Source of the DNA: Candidatus Roseilinea sp.
GTDB lineage: Bacteria; Chloroflexota; Anaerolineae; J036; Brachytrichaceae
Length of the DNA: 64,000 nucleotides
NCBI GenBank assembly: GCA_026003755.1
Contig: BPHV01000004.1
Location: 310,001 to 374,000, forward strand
Reading direction: 5' to 3'
This document shows, one piece after another, positions 33,254-43,792 of this stretch (positions within the stretch are counted from its first letter, which is position 1; the number at the start of each line of letters is the position of its first letter). The notes beneath the pieces were generated by a model, which was not told the DNA's origin, searched no databases, and was given only the letters and a program-made list of their open reading frames with translations. Position numbers and translations under genes: made by a program.

Positions 33254-34957
33254 ATAGTCGCGCAGCCGGCGGCTGTGGTGGGGATGGCGCAACTTGCGCA
33301 GCGCCTTCGCTTCAATCTGTCGCACCCGCTCGCGGGTCACGTTGAACATCCGGCCCACCTCTTCCAGCGTGTGCGTCTTGCCGTCGCGGAAGCCAAAGCG
33401 CATCTCCAACACGTCGCGCTCGCGCTGGCTGAGATTTTGCAGCACGCTGCGCACCTGCTGCTTGAGCATCTGCAGCGCAGCGGAATCGTATGGCGAAGGC
33501 GCGCTCTCATCCGGGGTGAACTCCCCCAGTAGGCTGTTCTGCTCCGAGCCAATCGGCGATTCGAGCGAAATCGGCTCGAGCGACATGCGCATGATGTTTT
33601 GAATGCGTTTTACCGCCTGCTCGAGCTTGCGCTCCAGCGCTGGGTCAATCGGCTTACCGCTGGCATGCGCTTCCATAATCGCCACCAGCTCGCGCTCGTC
33701 GAGAAAATCCATCTCCATTGCCAGGTCTTCCGTGGTCGGTTCCTGGCCCAGCTCCTGCGTCATGCGACGTTGCAGCCGATTGAGCTTATTGATGGTCTCC
33801 ACCAGATGTACCGGGATGCGAATAGTGCGCGCCTGTTCGGCGATCGAGCGGCTGATCGCCTGCCGGATCCACCAGGTGGCGTAGGTGCTGAACTTGAAGC
33901 CGCGCCATGCGTTGAATTTCTCAATCGCGCGCAGCAGGCCCATATTGCCTTCCTGGATCAAGTCCATGAACGAAATGCCCCGCCCGATGTAGCGCTTGGC
34001 GATGCTGACGACCAGGCGCAGGTTCGCGCGGGTGAGCGAGCTTCGGGCTTCTTCCGCGCGCAATTCGACCTCGCGCAAGTGCGCTTCGCAATCGGCCTGA
34101 GGCGGCATCCAGGCGCGCGCCTCGTCCCATTCGGGCAGCGCCGGCGAGAACTCGACATGCTGCACGAGTTGCTCGACGAAAGCCGTCGGCAGGATGATCG
34201 TCGCCAGGACAACTTCAAACAACGGCTTGCTGATCTTCTCGACGGTGTGGTCGTGCCCCCAACCAAGCGAGCGCAGATACACTTGCACGGCGGAGGGGAG
34301 CGGGTCGGTGTACTGCCACGGCATGTTGCGCGCATCTTGCAAAATCACCGCCAACGACGGGGGGTCAACGCGGCGCGCAGCGCATTCATCGAGCACAGTT
34401 TGCCAAGAGCGGACGAGGTGCTCATACACCAGCGGCCAAAACGCTAGGCCGCGATCGTAGGCTTCGGCGCGCAGCCGCTGGGCGAGTTGTTCGGCGCCAA
34501 AGGTCGCGCACGTCCTCAGCTCCTGATCGGCAGTTAGCAGCGGCGTCGAGCCGATTTCGCGCAAATACATCCGGACGGGGTCCGCGCCATCCAAGTCGTC
34601 AATCTCGGCAAGCTGGCGCGAGTCGAAGTCGGATAAGTCCACCTCCTCGGCATTGTCCATCTCGGCTAAGGCATAGGCCGCCGCCTCGGCCTCAGCATCC
34701 AGATTCTCGGCCGAATCGAACAAATCCAGTTCGGCAAGCGATGCATCCGGGCTAAGCGCCTCGGGTTCAGTCGCGGCGATGGTCTCATCGCCGCCGATCA
34801 ACGCCGCCGTTTCAAGTTCATCCACCTCGTTACGCCTCGGCTCGGCATTCCGCGCCGGCGGGTCGCTCTGCTGCGGGGCGGGTGCGCCGGCCGGCTTGGC
34901 CTTTCGCGAAGATCTGGCGGAGGCGCTAGAGCGTTTTGTTCTCGTCACGGGCATCAT
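33239..34957 (-). CDS. rpoD: RNA polymerase primary sigma factor (sigma-70)
   Basis: Sigma factor of 572 residues. It has an acidic, poorly conserved N-terminus, region 1.2 ([17 protein letters not shown], about 130), a roughly 150-residue insertion-like segment, regions 2.1-2.4 ([20 protein letters not shown] and [20 protein letters not shown]), region 3 and region 4.2 with the helix-turn-helix ([20 protein letters not shown]). The aromatic region 2.3 residues that open the promoter are present. It follows dnaG with a 16-base gap, the usual macromolecular-synthesis pairing. A GAGGGGG stretch precedes the ATG pair. Confidence 0.95.
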   Translation of the reverse strand: MMPVTRTKRSSASARSSRKAKPAGAPAPQQSDPPARNAEPRRNEVDELETAALIGGDETIAATEPEALSPDASLAELDLFDSAENLDAEAEAAAYALAEMDNAEEVDLSDFDSRQLAEIDDLDGADPVRMYLREIGSTPLLTADQELRTCATFGAEQLAQRLRAEAYDRGLAFWPLVYEHLVRSWQTVLDECAARRVDPPSLAVILQDARNMPWQYTDPLPSAVQVYLRSLGWGHDHTVEKISKPLFEVVLATIILPTAFVEQLVQHVEFSPALPEWDEARAWMPPQADCEAHLREVELRAEEARSSLTRANLRLVVSIAKRYIGRGISFMDLIQEGNMGLLRAIEKFNAWRGFKFSTYATWWIRQAISRSIAEQARTIRIPVHLVETINKLNRLQRRMTQELGQEPTTEDLAMEMDFLDERELVAIMEAHASGKPIDPALERKLEQAVKRIQNIMRMSLEPISLESPIGSEQNSLLGEFTPDESAPSPYDSAALQMLKQQVRSVLQNLSQRERDVLEMRFGFRDGKTHTLEEVGRMFNVTRERVRQIEAKALRKLRHPHHSRRLRDYLGDI

Positions 34958-34973
34958 TCCCCCTCGAGCGCGA

Positions 34974-36896
34974 TTAGGTCACGTTGAGCGCGCTGCGCAA
35001 CTGCAGCGCCTTTTGTGCCCGCAGATGTTGCGTGAGCACGCGGTGCAGTTCGAGATTATACCGTGCAGCGACATCCGCCTCATGAGCGCGCTTCGCTTCT
35101 TCGATCATCGCATTGATGCCGATCCGGTCACGCATCAGGTTGCGCTCGCGCAAGCGCAGCGCCGTGCGCACGACCTCTTCACGCAGCAGCGCTTCATCCG
35201 CCGCCGACAAGCCGAGCGCGTCGTAATCGGCGATGATCGTCAGCCAGTCCTCCTCCGCTGCCTCCTCTTCCGACGGCGGCGCGCCCATCGCCACGCGGCT
35301 GAGCCGACGAAATCCCGCGCGCAGTACCGGGTTCGTGAAGTCGCGCTCGTCCAACACGTCCAGGTTCGCGCGGGTCAAGGCAACGTTGGCATCCAGCAGC
35401 AATTGTGGGCGTCGCCACAGCGCAGCAATCAGATGCGTCTCCAGGTCGACCTTGTCGGCGCTGCGATGCTCCAGGCTCGGCGCGTGACCTGTGCTGCCCG
35501 CTCCTCCTTGCGCCCCCTGCATGCGCATCCCAGATTCCCCCACCTTGGATCGCGCCTCGCGCGCCACTTGGCCGACCACCGCCAGCACAGCACGCGGGCT
35601 GACTTGCAGGCGGCGCGCCAGCAGTTGAACGTAGAAATCGCGCTGCACCGGGTCGGATGCATCTAGCAAGATCGGGGCGATCACCCGCGCCGCCTGCGAC
35701 TTGGCATGTGGATCGGTTACATCCCGGCTGCGCAGGACGACGTCTATCACATGCTCGATCACCGGCCGGGCATGGGCGACGACCTCGCGCCAGCGTTCCG
35801 GCGATTCCAACACCAGCTCATCCGGGTCCTGGCCTGGCGGCAACACGGCCACCCGGATGTCCGCTTTGAGCTTCGACTCGCAGCGGATGGCGCCGCGCGG
35901 ATCGAAGATCGGCTGCGCTTCGCGATCCATGGCCTCGCGCATGACCTCCACGCCGCGCAGGACGGCGCGGTCGCCGGCGGCGTCGGCGTCCAGCGCCAGC
36001 ACGATGCGCGTGGCCAGGCGCTTCAACGCGCGGAACTGCTCCTCGCTGAGCGACGTGCCCATGCCGGCGACGACGTTGGCAAAGCCGGCCTGGTGACAGC
36101 CGATTACGTCCATGTAGCCCTCGACCAACACCGCCACCTGTTCGCTACGAATCGCCGAGCGGGCGCGGTGCAGGCCGAACAGCAAACGGCCCTTATCGAA
36201 GACGGCGGTCTGCGGCGAGTTCATGTATTTCGGTTCGCTGCCGTCGAGCGAGCGCGAGCCGAACCCGACCACCTGCCCCTGGGTGTCGTGAATCGGAATC
36301 ATCAGCCGGCCGCGGAAGCGGTCGTAGCGGCGGCCCTCGGCGTTTTCGATCACCAGGCCGGCGTCAATCAACTCCGACACGTCGAAGCCGCGCGCCGTCA
36401 GGTAGTGCGTCAGGGCGTGATAGTCGGCCAGGCTGTAGCCGATTTGCCAGGCGGCGAGCGTCTCGTCGGTGAGCCGGCGCTTCTCGCGCAGGTACGCCCG
36501 GCAGGCCGCCGCCTGGGGCGCTGTGAGCAGCAGGTGATGGAAGTAGGCCGCTGCCTGCGCCAGCGCATCGCGCAAACGCGCCACATGTTCAGCGGATTGC
36601 TGCTGCTCAGACGTGTGCTCATCCAGTTGCACGCCGGCGCGCCGGGCCAGTTCGCGCAACGCCTCGCCGAACGTCCATCCCTCCTTCTTCATGAGGAAGG
36701 AGAACACATCGCCCTGCTCGCCGCTGGAGAAGTCTTTGAACGTCTGCGTATCGGGAAAGACGAAGAAGGACGGCGTGCGCTCGCTCTGGAACGGCGATAA
36801 GCCCTTGTAGTTCCGGCCGCTCCGCGAGAGCTTCACGTAGCTGCCGATCACCTCGACGATATCTACGCGACGCTTGACCTCTTCGATCACAGACAT
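34974..36896 (-). CDS. dnaG: DNA primase DnaG with a lost zinc site
   Basis: Primase of 640 residues that makes RNA primers for replication. The N-terminal domain aligns with the CHC2 zinc-binding domain in [18 protein letters not shown] and [17 protein letters not shown], but the four metal ligands (Cys, His, Cys, Cys) are Ser, Gln, Asp and Ser. The TOPRIM core is intact: [17 protein letters not shown]-type VEGYMDVIG and [12 protein letters not shown] acidic pair. The helicase-binding C-terminal region follows. I chose ATG 36896 ([17 protein letters not shown]) because it matches the family start; an upstream ATG adds unrelated residues. A TACAAT lies seven bases before it. Forms a unit with rpoD. 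Confidence 0.94.
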   Translation of the reverse strand: MSVIEEVKRRVDIVEVIGSYVKLSRSGRNYKGLSPFQSERTPSFFVFPDTQTFKDFSSGEQGDVFSFLMKKEGWTFGEALRELARRAGVQLDEHTSEQQQSAEHVARLRDALAQAAAYFHHLLLTAPQAAACRAYLREKRRLTDETLAAWQIGYSLADYHALTHYLTARGFDVSELIDAGLVIENAEGRRYDRFRGRLMIPIHDTQGQVVGFGSRSLDGSEPKYMNSPQTAVFDKGRLLFGLHRARSAIRSEQVAVLVEGYMDVIGCHQAGFANVVAGMGTSLSEEQFRALKRLATRIVLALDADAAGDRAVLRGVEVMREAMDREAQPIFDPRGAIRCESKLKADIRVAVLPPGQDPDELVLESPERWREVVAHARPVIEHVIDVVLRSRDVTDPHAKSQAARVIAPILLDASDPVQRDFYVQLLARRLQVSPRAVLAVVGQVAREARSKVGESGMRMQGAQGGAGSTGHAPSLEHRSADKVDLETHLIAALWRRPQLLLDANVALTRANLDVLDERDFTNPVLRAGFRRLSRVAMGAPPSEEEAAEEDWLTIIADYDALGLSAADEALLREEVVRTALRLRERNLMRDRIGINAMIEEAKRAHEADVAARYNLELHRVLTQHLRAQKALQLRSALNVT

Positions 36897-36903
36897 GGTG
36901 AAG

Positions 36904-36909
36904 ATTGTA
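36904..36909 (-). promoter_or_regulatory. -10-like hexamer close to the dnaG start
   Basis: On the minus strand TACAAT ends seven bases before the dnaG ATG, with no Shine-Dalgarno sequence, so the dnaG-rpoD transcript is probably leaderless. Confidence 0.4.
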
Positions 36910-36979
36910 ACCGCGTGAAAAGAAGGCGGACCTTGCCCTCGCAAAGCCCGCCTCGTTCGCGCCTGTCCCCGAACTCGGG

Positions 36980-38725
36980 TTACGGATGCGGTTCTACGTT
37001 AGGCCACGGCGGATCTTCCATCGTGCCTAGGGGCCCGCTGTTGGACGGTGACGTGCCGCAGCCCACCTTTAGCGGCTTGCCGTCATAGTACTTCTGGGTA
37101 CCTCCGTGCATGACGCGGAACTCGATGTTATAGCCGCCCGTGACGTTGAACTGGATGCTGATCGAGCCCATTGGCGCCGTCGTGCCCACCGAGGCCCACA
37201 CATTGGCAAAGGTACTCGGGTTGGTCGCGGATGCGTTGCCCAGGCCGCAGCCCACCAGGTTGTTCACGCCGATCACCTTCACCTGAACAGAGTCGTAGGG
37301 TTGCAATGCCTGAAGGCCAAACCAGTAGTAGGTCGCCGTCTGGCCGGTGTTGATGTTAAAGAGGATGTCCCCGTTACAGGTACCAGGCACGCGACTATCG
37401 CACGTGGGCGGCTGGTTCGGGTTGCTGGTGAAGATCGGCCCGGCCGTGCCGCCGGATGGCCCGGCGTAGTCCCAACGGATGCTGTAGGGTTGGCCATACG
37501 CCGGCGCGCCAGAAGGTAAGCTCACCCGCAAGTAGTATGTGCCGCTTGCGGGCACAGTCACCGTGATGGTCGCATCACCGCTGCTGGGGATCACACCGTA
37601 TGGGTCTATCCGATCGGTGCTGTTGATCGGATCGGCGCCGCTGCCGGGGCAGACATAGCCGGTCTTCAGCGGGCTGCGCACCTGCACCTGCGTGCCGCTG
37701 ATGGCGTGTCCCAGCACCTGGACGCGAATTTGAACCGCGCCGGTGATGTTTATCTTGAAGAAGTCGTATCGGTCTTCGCTGCGCGTATTCAGCAGCAAGC
37801 CGTGGGGCAGCAGCGGCGCTTCGCACGGGTTGTTGTTCGGCTCATGCGGTCCCGGTACCGTGCTGTATTGCCAGCGGATGATGTAAGGCGGCGGGGCCGG
37901 CTGACCGCTGCCGCTAGCCACGCGGAAATACACTCGCCCCACGGGCACGTTGTATACGGTGACCACGGGATTTGGGTTGGTTCCCATGCCCATCAACGGC
38001 GTTAGCGCGTTGCAGTTGCCCTGGTCGGCGAACACCTGCAGTTGGCCGACGGCCGTGTAGTTGGTCAACGAGACGACGAGGGTAGCGCTCGGGATGGTGT
38101 TTTGAGCGAACATCCAGCTATCGGTGGTCGGATTCAACACCTGATAGCCCTTGTTGGGCTGCAACGGCCCACCCTTTGGTCCGTTGGCAGCGTCGCAGGC
38201 CGATGTGCCCGTGTTGCTCAGCGGCTGTGGATCAGGCGGGGTGCGCACGACGAATGGGAGATAGGCTTTGCCCTGCTTGATCAGGAGATACGTCGGGCTG
38301 GAGGCTATCTGGGTGCTGGATGTGTATGGAAGCTCGAAGTAGATCATCGAGCCGCTGACCACCGCACCGGCGTCCAGCGTGGCCGTCATCACGGCGCGCT
38401 TGCCGCCCAACGACAGCGTAGGGGTGACAGGGTTAGCCGGCCCATAGCCGTTGATTGGGTCGTAGATGAAATAGCTGCCGGCGGTGGCCAGCTCGTAGGG
38501 CGCATCCACGCGGACGACGACATGTGGGCTTTGCAGCAAGTTGAAGCTCGTGCCCGCGCTGGGCGTCCAAATCTCGCCGCCGTCCACAGCCTGCGGCTGA
38601 GCCAGGCCGTCCGGCGCTTCGTCCTGCGCCGTGGCCTGCCCGGGCGCGGGCAGAACGGTCGCCACCACCAGGGCCGCGGCAACCACTATGCCCAGGCGCC
38701 GGATATTTTTGTTATGCACCGTCAT
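36980..38725 (-). CDS. Secreted protein with PPC-like domains
   Basis: Exported protein of 581 residues. Signal peptide MTVHNKNIRRLGIVVAAALV ending near AQA-type ATAQ (about 35), then an Ig-like N-terminal part, a KAYLPFVVRTPPDP motif, and three jelly-roll-like blocks. The middle one (PHEPNNNPCEAPLLPHGLLL then SEDRYDFFKINIT) matches the bacterial pre-peptidase C-terminal (PPC) domain, and the third may be a diverged copy (PPTCDSRVPGTCNGDILFNI). No enzyme motif is seen, so a surface-binding role is likely. ATG 38725 has a GAGGGAAAG site. The SH3 lipoprotein gene lies 134 bases upstream on the same strand. Confidence 0.72.
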   Translation of the reverse strand: MTVHNKNIRRLGIVVAAALVVATVLPAPGQATAQDEAPDGLAQPQAVDGGEIWTPSAGTSFNLLQSPHVVVRVDAPYELATAGSYFIYDPINGYGPANPVTPTLSLGGKRAVMTATLDAGAVVSGSMIYFELPYTSSTQIASSPTYLLIKQGKAYLPFVVRTPPDPQPLSNTGTSACDAANGPKGGPLQPNKGYQVLNPTTDSWMFAQNTIPSATLVVSLTNYTAVGQLQVFADQGNCNALTPLMGMGTNPNPVVTVYNVPVGRVYFRVASGSGQPAPPPYIIRWQYSTVPGPHEPNNNPCEAPLLPHGLLLNTRSEDRYDFFKINITGAVQIRVQVLGHAISGTQVQVRSPLKTGYVCPGSGADPINSTDRIDPYGVIPSSGDATITVTVPASGTYYLRVSLPSGAPAYGQPYSIRWDYAGPSGGTAGPIFTSNPNQPPTCDSRVPGTCNGDILFNINTGQTATYYWFGLQALQPYDSVQVKVIGVNNLVGCGLGNASATNPSTFANVWASVGTTAPMGSISIQFNVTGGYNIEFRVMHGGTQKYYDGKPLKVGCGTSPSNSGPLGTMEDPPWPNVEPHP

Positions 38726-38859
38726 GTGCTTTCCCTCATACCATACACAGAATGGAGCTTGTGTCGCATCAATGGGCGGGTGGGATACCTCACCCGTCAT
38801 AGTTTGTCGGGCCAGGCGTCGGCGCCTGGGCATGTCGTTCAGCGACATGTTCGCATCTA

Positions 38860-40836
38860 TCATGGATCAGGCGTTGGTGTCGGGCTGCCGCCACCGCCGC
38901 CGCCACCGCCGCCACCGCCGCCGCCGCCACCACCGCCACCGCCGCCACCGCCGCCGCCGCCGCCGCTGCCGGGTGGGCTGACATTGACGCAGAAGAATTT
39001 CTCCCCAAAGTCGGCGCGGTCGCCAGCGTTGGTGTCAATGCGCAGGGTAATCTTGTAGCAGCCGTCGGCAAATTCGTTGCTGCGGAATGAGATCGGGCCG
39101 GTGCCGGTAGTCGGGCGCGACAGGTTGGGCTGATCCAGCGGCCCCGCCGGCCCGCGGGTGCTGTTCGGCTCGAACACCAAGTAGATCGCCCGCGCGCCGT
39201 AGACTTCCCAAGCCATGGTGTATAGCTTGTCATTTCGCGGCACGTAGGCAATGTTGCCCGGCGATTCACCCACATACTCCGGATCTTTGCGCTTGCAGAA
39301 CGTCCAGTTGCTCGGGTTGCCGGGCTTGTTGGCCTGCCAGTCGGGATTGCTGGGGTTGCAGTCCGGATACCCGCCTGCGCCCGGGGCGCCCTGGCCGATG
39401 ACGTTGATGGTGATGCTGTCCTCAAACACCTGGTTGTTTAGATCCACCCAGCGCAGGCGGATGGTGCGCGGGCCGACGATAGCGGGCACATCCACCTGCA
39501 TGACCTGGGCCACCGGCCCGCGATAGCCCTGGCCGTCGCCCCGGTCGAATTCACCGCTCTTGAAGTTCGGGATGTTCCAGCTCGCGAAGACGGTAGCCCC
39601 CGACGGCACCGGGTTGGCGTTGACGCGCAGCACGCCCTTGTCGCCCACCAACTGGCCGGTAGCAGGCGCGCCGATGACGTTCAGATTGATGACGTCCTCA
39701 AACACTTGGTTGTTCAGGTCCACCCAGCGCAGGCGGATGGTGCGCGGGCTGATGACAGCGGGCACATCCACCTGCATGACCTGGGCCACCGGCCCGCGAT
39801 AGCCCTGGCCGTCGCCCCGGTCGAATTCACCGCTCTTGAAGTTCGGGATGTTCCAGCTCGCGAAGACGGTGGCCCCCGACGGCACCGGGTTGGCGTTGAC
39901 GCGCAGCACGCCCTTGTCGCCCACCAATTGGCCTTGCGGCGGAGCGGTCGGCGGCGGCGGCAGGGTCACGATCGGCACCAGCACCGGCGTCGCCGGCGGC
40001 CGAACGACGACCGGCGGCGATGTCGGCCGCGGCGGCGCGGCAGCCACGGGCACATTAGCAGCGGCACTGTTGGCTTGCACATAGTCGTTGATCACCCAGC
40101 CCACGCCTCCTGGGGCGGGCGGATAGACGATCTGCCACCAGCGGCCATCCGCGCTCTTGCCCCGCACAGGCGCCACTTCGCCCTGTTTCAGCTCGCCGAT
40201 CTTGGCATAGACCACGTCTGGGCCGATGCGCACGTTGACGAACTCGTTGGTCACCGTCAGGCTGGGCGCACCGGGGTCACTCGGGGCAGGCTGCTGGCCG
40301 GTTACAGCGCCGGCATCGCGCGTCGGCTGCGGCTGGCTCGGCGCAGCCGTCGGCGGAGGCGGCGCCTGCGTTGGAATGACCGCCGGCTGGGTCGGCTCGG
40401 GCGCCGCCGGAGGCTCAGGCGCTGCTCCGGCCTGCGCGATCAGCACGAGCGGCTCGGACTGAGTGAGCAGCTTGTCGTCCGGCGGGCCATATGCCTTGAG
40501 TTGGATGGCGTGCGTGCCGGCCGAAAGTGGCGTCCATGGCACGTTGATCGGAAAGCTGGGCACGCCTTTGGACTTATCGGGCGCGTTCAGCGTGGCATAG
40601 GTCGTGCCGTCAATGATCACATCCACGCGCGAGATCGCGTCGCCGGTCGCCGTGCCGACGATCGCAATGCTCTGTCCCACGATCAACTGCGCATTCTGTT
40701 CAGGAGCTGTGATCTTAATCTCGGGCGTCTTGGCCGCGCCGCCCAGACAAGCCGTCAGCGTGAACAAGCCGATCAAGCCGGCAGCAACCAAACGCCAGAG
40801 AAGGCCCGGGAGATTACTGAAGGTTATCTTCTCCAT
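38860..40836 (-). CDS. SH3-domain surface lipoprotein with duplicated domain and glycine tail
   Basis: Exported protein of 658 residues. The N-terminus has a membrane segment ending in a lipobox (GLFTLTAC, about residue 29). Next are an Ig-like domain (about 35-130), a Pro-rich linker, a bacterial SH3 domain (about 190-260, VNVRIGPDVVYAKIGELKQG), a second Pro linker, two almost identical 92-residue copies of a beta domain (GQLVGDKGVLRVNANPVPSG), and a C-terminal domain with NEFADGCYKITLRIDTNAGD. It ends with 26 glycines then SPTPTPDP. This looks like a wall-associated adhesin or scaffold protein, and no enzyme motif is seen. Confidence 0.75.
   Translation of the reverse strand: MEKITFSNLPGLLWRLVAAGLIGLFTLTACLGGAAKTPEIKITAPEQNAQLIVGQSIAIVGTATGDAISRVDVIIDGTTYATLNAPDKSKGVPSFPINVPWTPLSAGTHAIQLKAYGPPDDKLLTQSEPLVLIAQAGAAPEPPAAPEPTQPAVIPTQAPPPPTAAPSQPQPTRDAGAVTGQQPAPSDPGAPSLTVTNEFVNVRIGPDVVYAKIGELKQGEVAPVRGKSADGRWWQIVYPPAPGGVGWVINDYVQANSAAANVPVAAAPPRPTSPPVVVRPPATPVLVPIVTLPPPPTAPPQGQLVGDKGVLRVNANPVPSGATVFASWNIPNFKSGEFDRGDGQGYRGPVAQVMQVDVPAVISPRTIRLRWVDLNNQVFEDVINLNVIGAPATGQLVGDKGVLRVNANPVPSGATVFASWNIPNFKSGEFDRGDGQGYRGPVAQVMQVDVPAIVGPRTIRLRWVDLNNQVFEDSITINVIGQGAPGAGGYPDCNPSNPDWQANKPGNPSNWTFCKRKDPEYVGESPGNIAYVPRNDKLYTMAWEVYGARAIYLVFEPNSTRGPAGPLDQPNLSRPTTGTGPISFRSNEFADGCYKITLRIDTNAGDRADFGEKFFCVNVSPPGSGGGGGGGGGGGGGGGGGGGGGGGGGGSPTPTPDP
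38887..38964 (-). repeat. Glycine codon run
   Basis: 26 consecutive GGC/GGT codons near the 3' end of the SH3 lipoprotein gene. The mixed use of GGC and GGT shows it is not a simple trinucleotide expansion, but length variation between strains is likely. Confidence 0.85.
39417..39933 (-). repeat. Two tandem 276-base in-frame copies
   Basis: Two copies with a period of 276 bases (92 codons), nearly identical at DNA level (only scattered differences), encode the duplicated beta domain of the SH3 lipoprotein. The close identity shows a recent duplication or gene conversion. Confidence 0.88.
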
Positions 40837-40859
40837 CTTTGCTCTTGGTTCTTTACTCC

Positions 40860-41779
40860 TTACATCAAATGCCAATCCAGAAAGCGCTCAGTGCGCCGCA
40901 GGGCGTTGAGCGCGTTGGTCGAATTGGCAAAACCGCGACCCTCTTCAGGATAACTCGAAGGTTTTACCTTCGCGCTTCAGTGCAGCGACGAACTGCGCAG
41001 ATTCATTGAGATGTATGCGCGCGTCGCGCTCGCCGTAATGATCAGCACTGGGGCGCGCATATGTTTGACGTAGTTCAGCAGGAGAACCGAATCTCATACT
41101 CGCGCGATCGCTCGGCGGTCTCATCTGCCACTCCCGATCTTGCCGCTAGGATAACATAGCTCTTGGCGACGCAGCAGCAATACTGCTGCACCGGATCTCA
41201 CGCCAGGTCACACGCGCATGTGGGCCGCCGTGCAGATCGCCGGCAGGCCGCGCGCGGTTCCACTTTTTCTCATCCGGCGCGCAAGGCCGGTAAAGAAAAC
41301 CCTGGAATCAGCTATCTATCGTGACTGGTACATTCGATCGCCAGCCGGTGCGGCGGCCGGTTGGTATCGCCCGCCCCAGGACGGCGGGGTTATTCTACAG
41401 CCGCCAATATTAACAATGCAGAGCGGATCGTTGCTTTACTCGCCTCCGACGAGCACTATACGTTTGCCATCCGTTGCCTCACGCAAAGTCTTCGACGGCC
41501 CGGCCAATGTGGGTGAGCTGGGTCGGGAGAGAGCCGTCGGCGGCCATCGCCACACCTCGCCGTAGCGGCTGCAATGGCGATAAGCGACCCATCCGACGAA
41601 CGCCGGTGGGCGCAGTAGAACGCGACGCGCCGGCCGTCGAGCGATGCCGCACGGTTATGGATGCGCTCGACGGCGTTAGTGATTAGTTCCGGCCACCACC
41701 CGTCCGGCGGGTGGGCATCCGGTCGCGGCAACGACGGCATTCCGTAGTGCTCTTGCGTGGATGCGGCGCTCCGACTCAT
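40860..41779 (-). pseudogene. Relic of an S9 prolyl-oligopeptidase-like gene
   Basis: Both ends of an S9 peptidase remain on the minus strand, but the core is gone. At the 5' end (41779 down to about 41455) a beta-propeller blade can be read: SLDGRRVAFYCAHRRSSDGS and then, after a frame change, AADGSLPTQLTHIGRAVEDF and ATDGKRIVLVGGE. At the 3' end (about 41080 to 40860) is the hydrolase end: LLNYVKHMRAPVLII, a break, GERDARIHLNESAQFVAALK, a break, and PEEGRGFANSTNALNALRRT with FLDWHLM. A full gene would be about 1.9 kb; only 0.92 kb is left and the serine nucleophile region is missing. Its ATG overlaps the stop of the upstream glycoside-hydrolase-like gene, so it was once part of that operon. 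Confidence 0.6.
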
Positions 41780-43753
41780 CGCCGGCTGTGGCGGAAGCTC
41801 AGCGCGGCGAGGCCCGACGCGATCAGCATCAGCGACGCGCCGAGCCAGGTGAGGCGCTGATGGCTCGCCTCGGCCGCCGTGCGCAGCACAGCCTGATCGC
41901 GCCCCAGCCAGTTAGACCAGGACGCATCGTTTTGTTCGCGCGGGCCGATCGCCGCTTTGGGGTCAGGGGCGGCCACCTTGCGCCAGACGACATCATCGAA
42001 CTGGGCGCTGCCGGCCACCCACAGCCCGCTGCGGCCCGAAGCAAAGCGCGCTTGAGGATCGGCTGCCGCGAACTCGTGCCCATCGTTCAGCCGGACCCGC
42101 ATCTCGTTCCCGCGAATGGCCACGCTGAGCTTGAGCCAGTCCAGCGGATCGCGGCCGACGTTCGATGCGCCGGCCAGTTCAACTTCGCGCGCGCCGTTCA
42201 CGACGCGATAGACGCGCGCGAGTGCATCACCGTCTGCGGAGCGCTCAACTTCGACCCGGTAGTGGTTATCCTGATCTTGGACGCGCACCGCTAGGCCCCA
42301 CTTGCCGGCGGGGTCTTGCAGGCGGCCGCGCGCCTCGAAGACGTAGTCGCTGCCGGGCAGCGCAGTCATCAGCAGGCCCTCGCCGCTCGCGCCAAGCGCG
42401 ACGCGCGCGCCCGTGGCCTCGTCTATCTCGATGGGCGCCCACGCGCCGCCCAGCGCAGTCCACACGCCGGGATCAAGCTGACGGCGGGCGCTGCGCCCGG
42501 CGGACAGATCGGCGCTGCGATGGTTCAGCACCCATCCGGCGCCGGTGTCTTTGCAGATGTAGGCATGTAGCGTCGTCGCGAAGATGTGCTGAAACAGACA
42601 GGCCTGGTTGTCGCTGAGCTGCGGCGCATCGGGCAGCGGGGGTGAACGGCCCGGCGGGCGATGGGCCGACGTAGATCTTCGTCTTCCAAGCGTTCTCGTT
42701 CACCTCGGTGGAGAGGAAGTAGGCGCCATCGTGGAACATCATGTTGGGCGCAGCCAGCTCGTACGGCACATCGAGTAAGACGCGCTCAGATGTCGGGTAG
42801 ATCAGGCCCTCCACGCTCCAGGCCCGGCGCATCTTGATCTGCCAGAAGCCGGCCTCGCTGCCGCCGCGAAACCAGTACAGATAGAACATCCCGGTCTGCG
42901 GGTCGCGGAATAGGGCCGGATTCTGGTTGCGTATGCCCACCTCCTGAGGCACGACGACGCGATACGTCGAGTCGAAGTGAACGCCGTCGGCGCTGGTGCG
43001 CATCACCAGGTGGCTCACCCCACAGTGATCGCGGTCGTAGATCATGTATAGCCGATCGCCCACCTTCTGCACCGACGGCCAGCGCTCGCCATCGCGATTC
43101 AAGAGCGGCTCGGGCCACTTCACCCAGCGCACCAAATCGTTGCTGCGCGCCAGCCCGATGCCGCCGCAATCGGCCAGGCCGTAGTAGCCCCAATAGCGGT
43201 AGCCATCGCGGTTCAGTTCGACCACGCTCAGGGTGTGCGGCGCCTCGGTCTCCCAGGCTGCGGTGCGCGTCATGACCGTGGTCGGCGGGCCAAAGGTGTA
43301 GTAGCCAAGTCCGGGCCGGCCGAAGTCGTCGAACATCTCGAAGGTGCGCCCGCCGCTGGAGAGGTCATCTGCCGTCGCGCTGCCGTAGTAAAGGTAGATC
43401 GTCCGTCGGCCTGCCGGCGGGATGTGGGGCGTTTTGATCCAGACGACCGCCTGCCGCGCGACGGCGTCGTAGCGCTCGACCCAGTGCGGCAGGTAACGCC
43501 GGCCGTCCTCGTCGGCGAAGCGCAGGTCACCACCGTCGGGCCGCGCCAGGTCGAAGTCGAAGTTGTGCGCGTTGAGCGCCAGCCGCGCCTGAAAGTCGCG
43601 CAGGTCGGTCGGCCCGTCGTTAGTGAGGGTGACCGAGCGGCGATAGCGCCATTCAGCCGGCGGCGCGGGTTGCGACGATGGCGGCGGCGCAGCAGCCCAT
43701 GCGCACAGGACGCCGACGAGCGCGATGAGTAGAGCGAAGTTGGCGCGCGACAT
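41776..43753 (-). CDS. Exported DUF2341 / glycoside-hydrolase-like protein, one frame break
   Basis: About 658 residues after correcting one extra C/G at about 42640 (five bases where four are expected). Order: signal peptide (MSRANFALLIALVGVLCAWA), a DUF2341 beta domain (about 35-130, RRSVTLTNDGPTDLRDFQ), a five-bladed propeller resembling GH43/GH32 (SNDLVRWVKWPEPLL, WPSVQKVGDRLYMIYDRD), a LamG/3-keto-disaccharide-hydrolase-like domain (about 425-590), and a C-terminal membrane helix (WLGASLMLIASGLAALSF). It should be anchored outside and bind or cut glycans; catalytic residues are not assigned. The GT39-like gene lies 39 bases upstream on the same strand. Confidence 0.75.
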
Positions 43754-43792
43754 AGCTGCGAACGAGGATGCAATATAACAGGGAGTCGGCGC

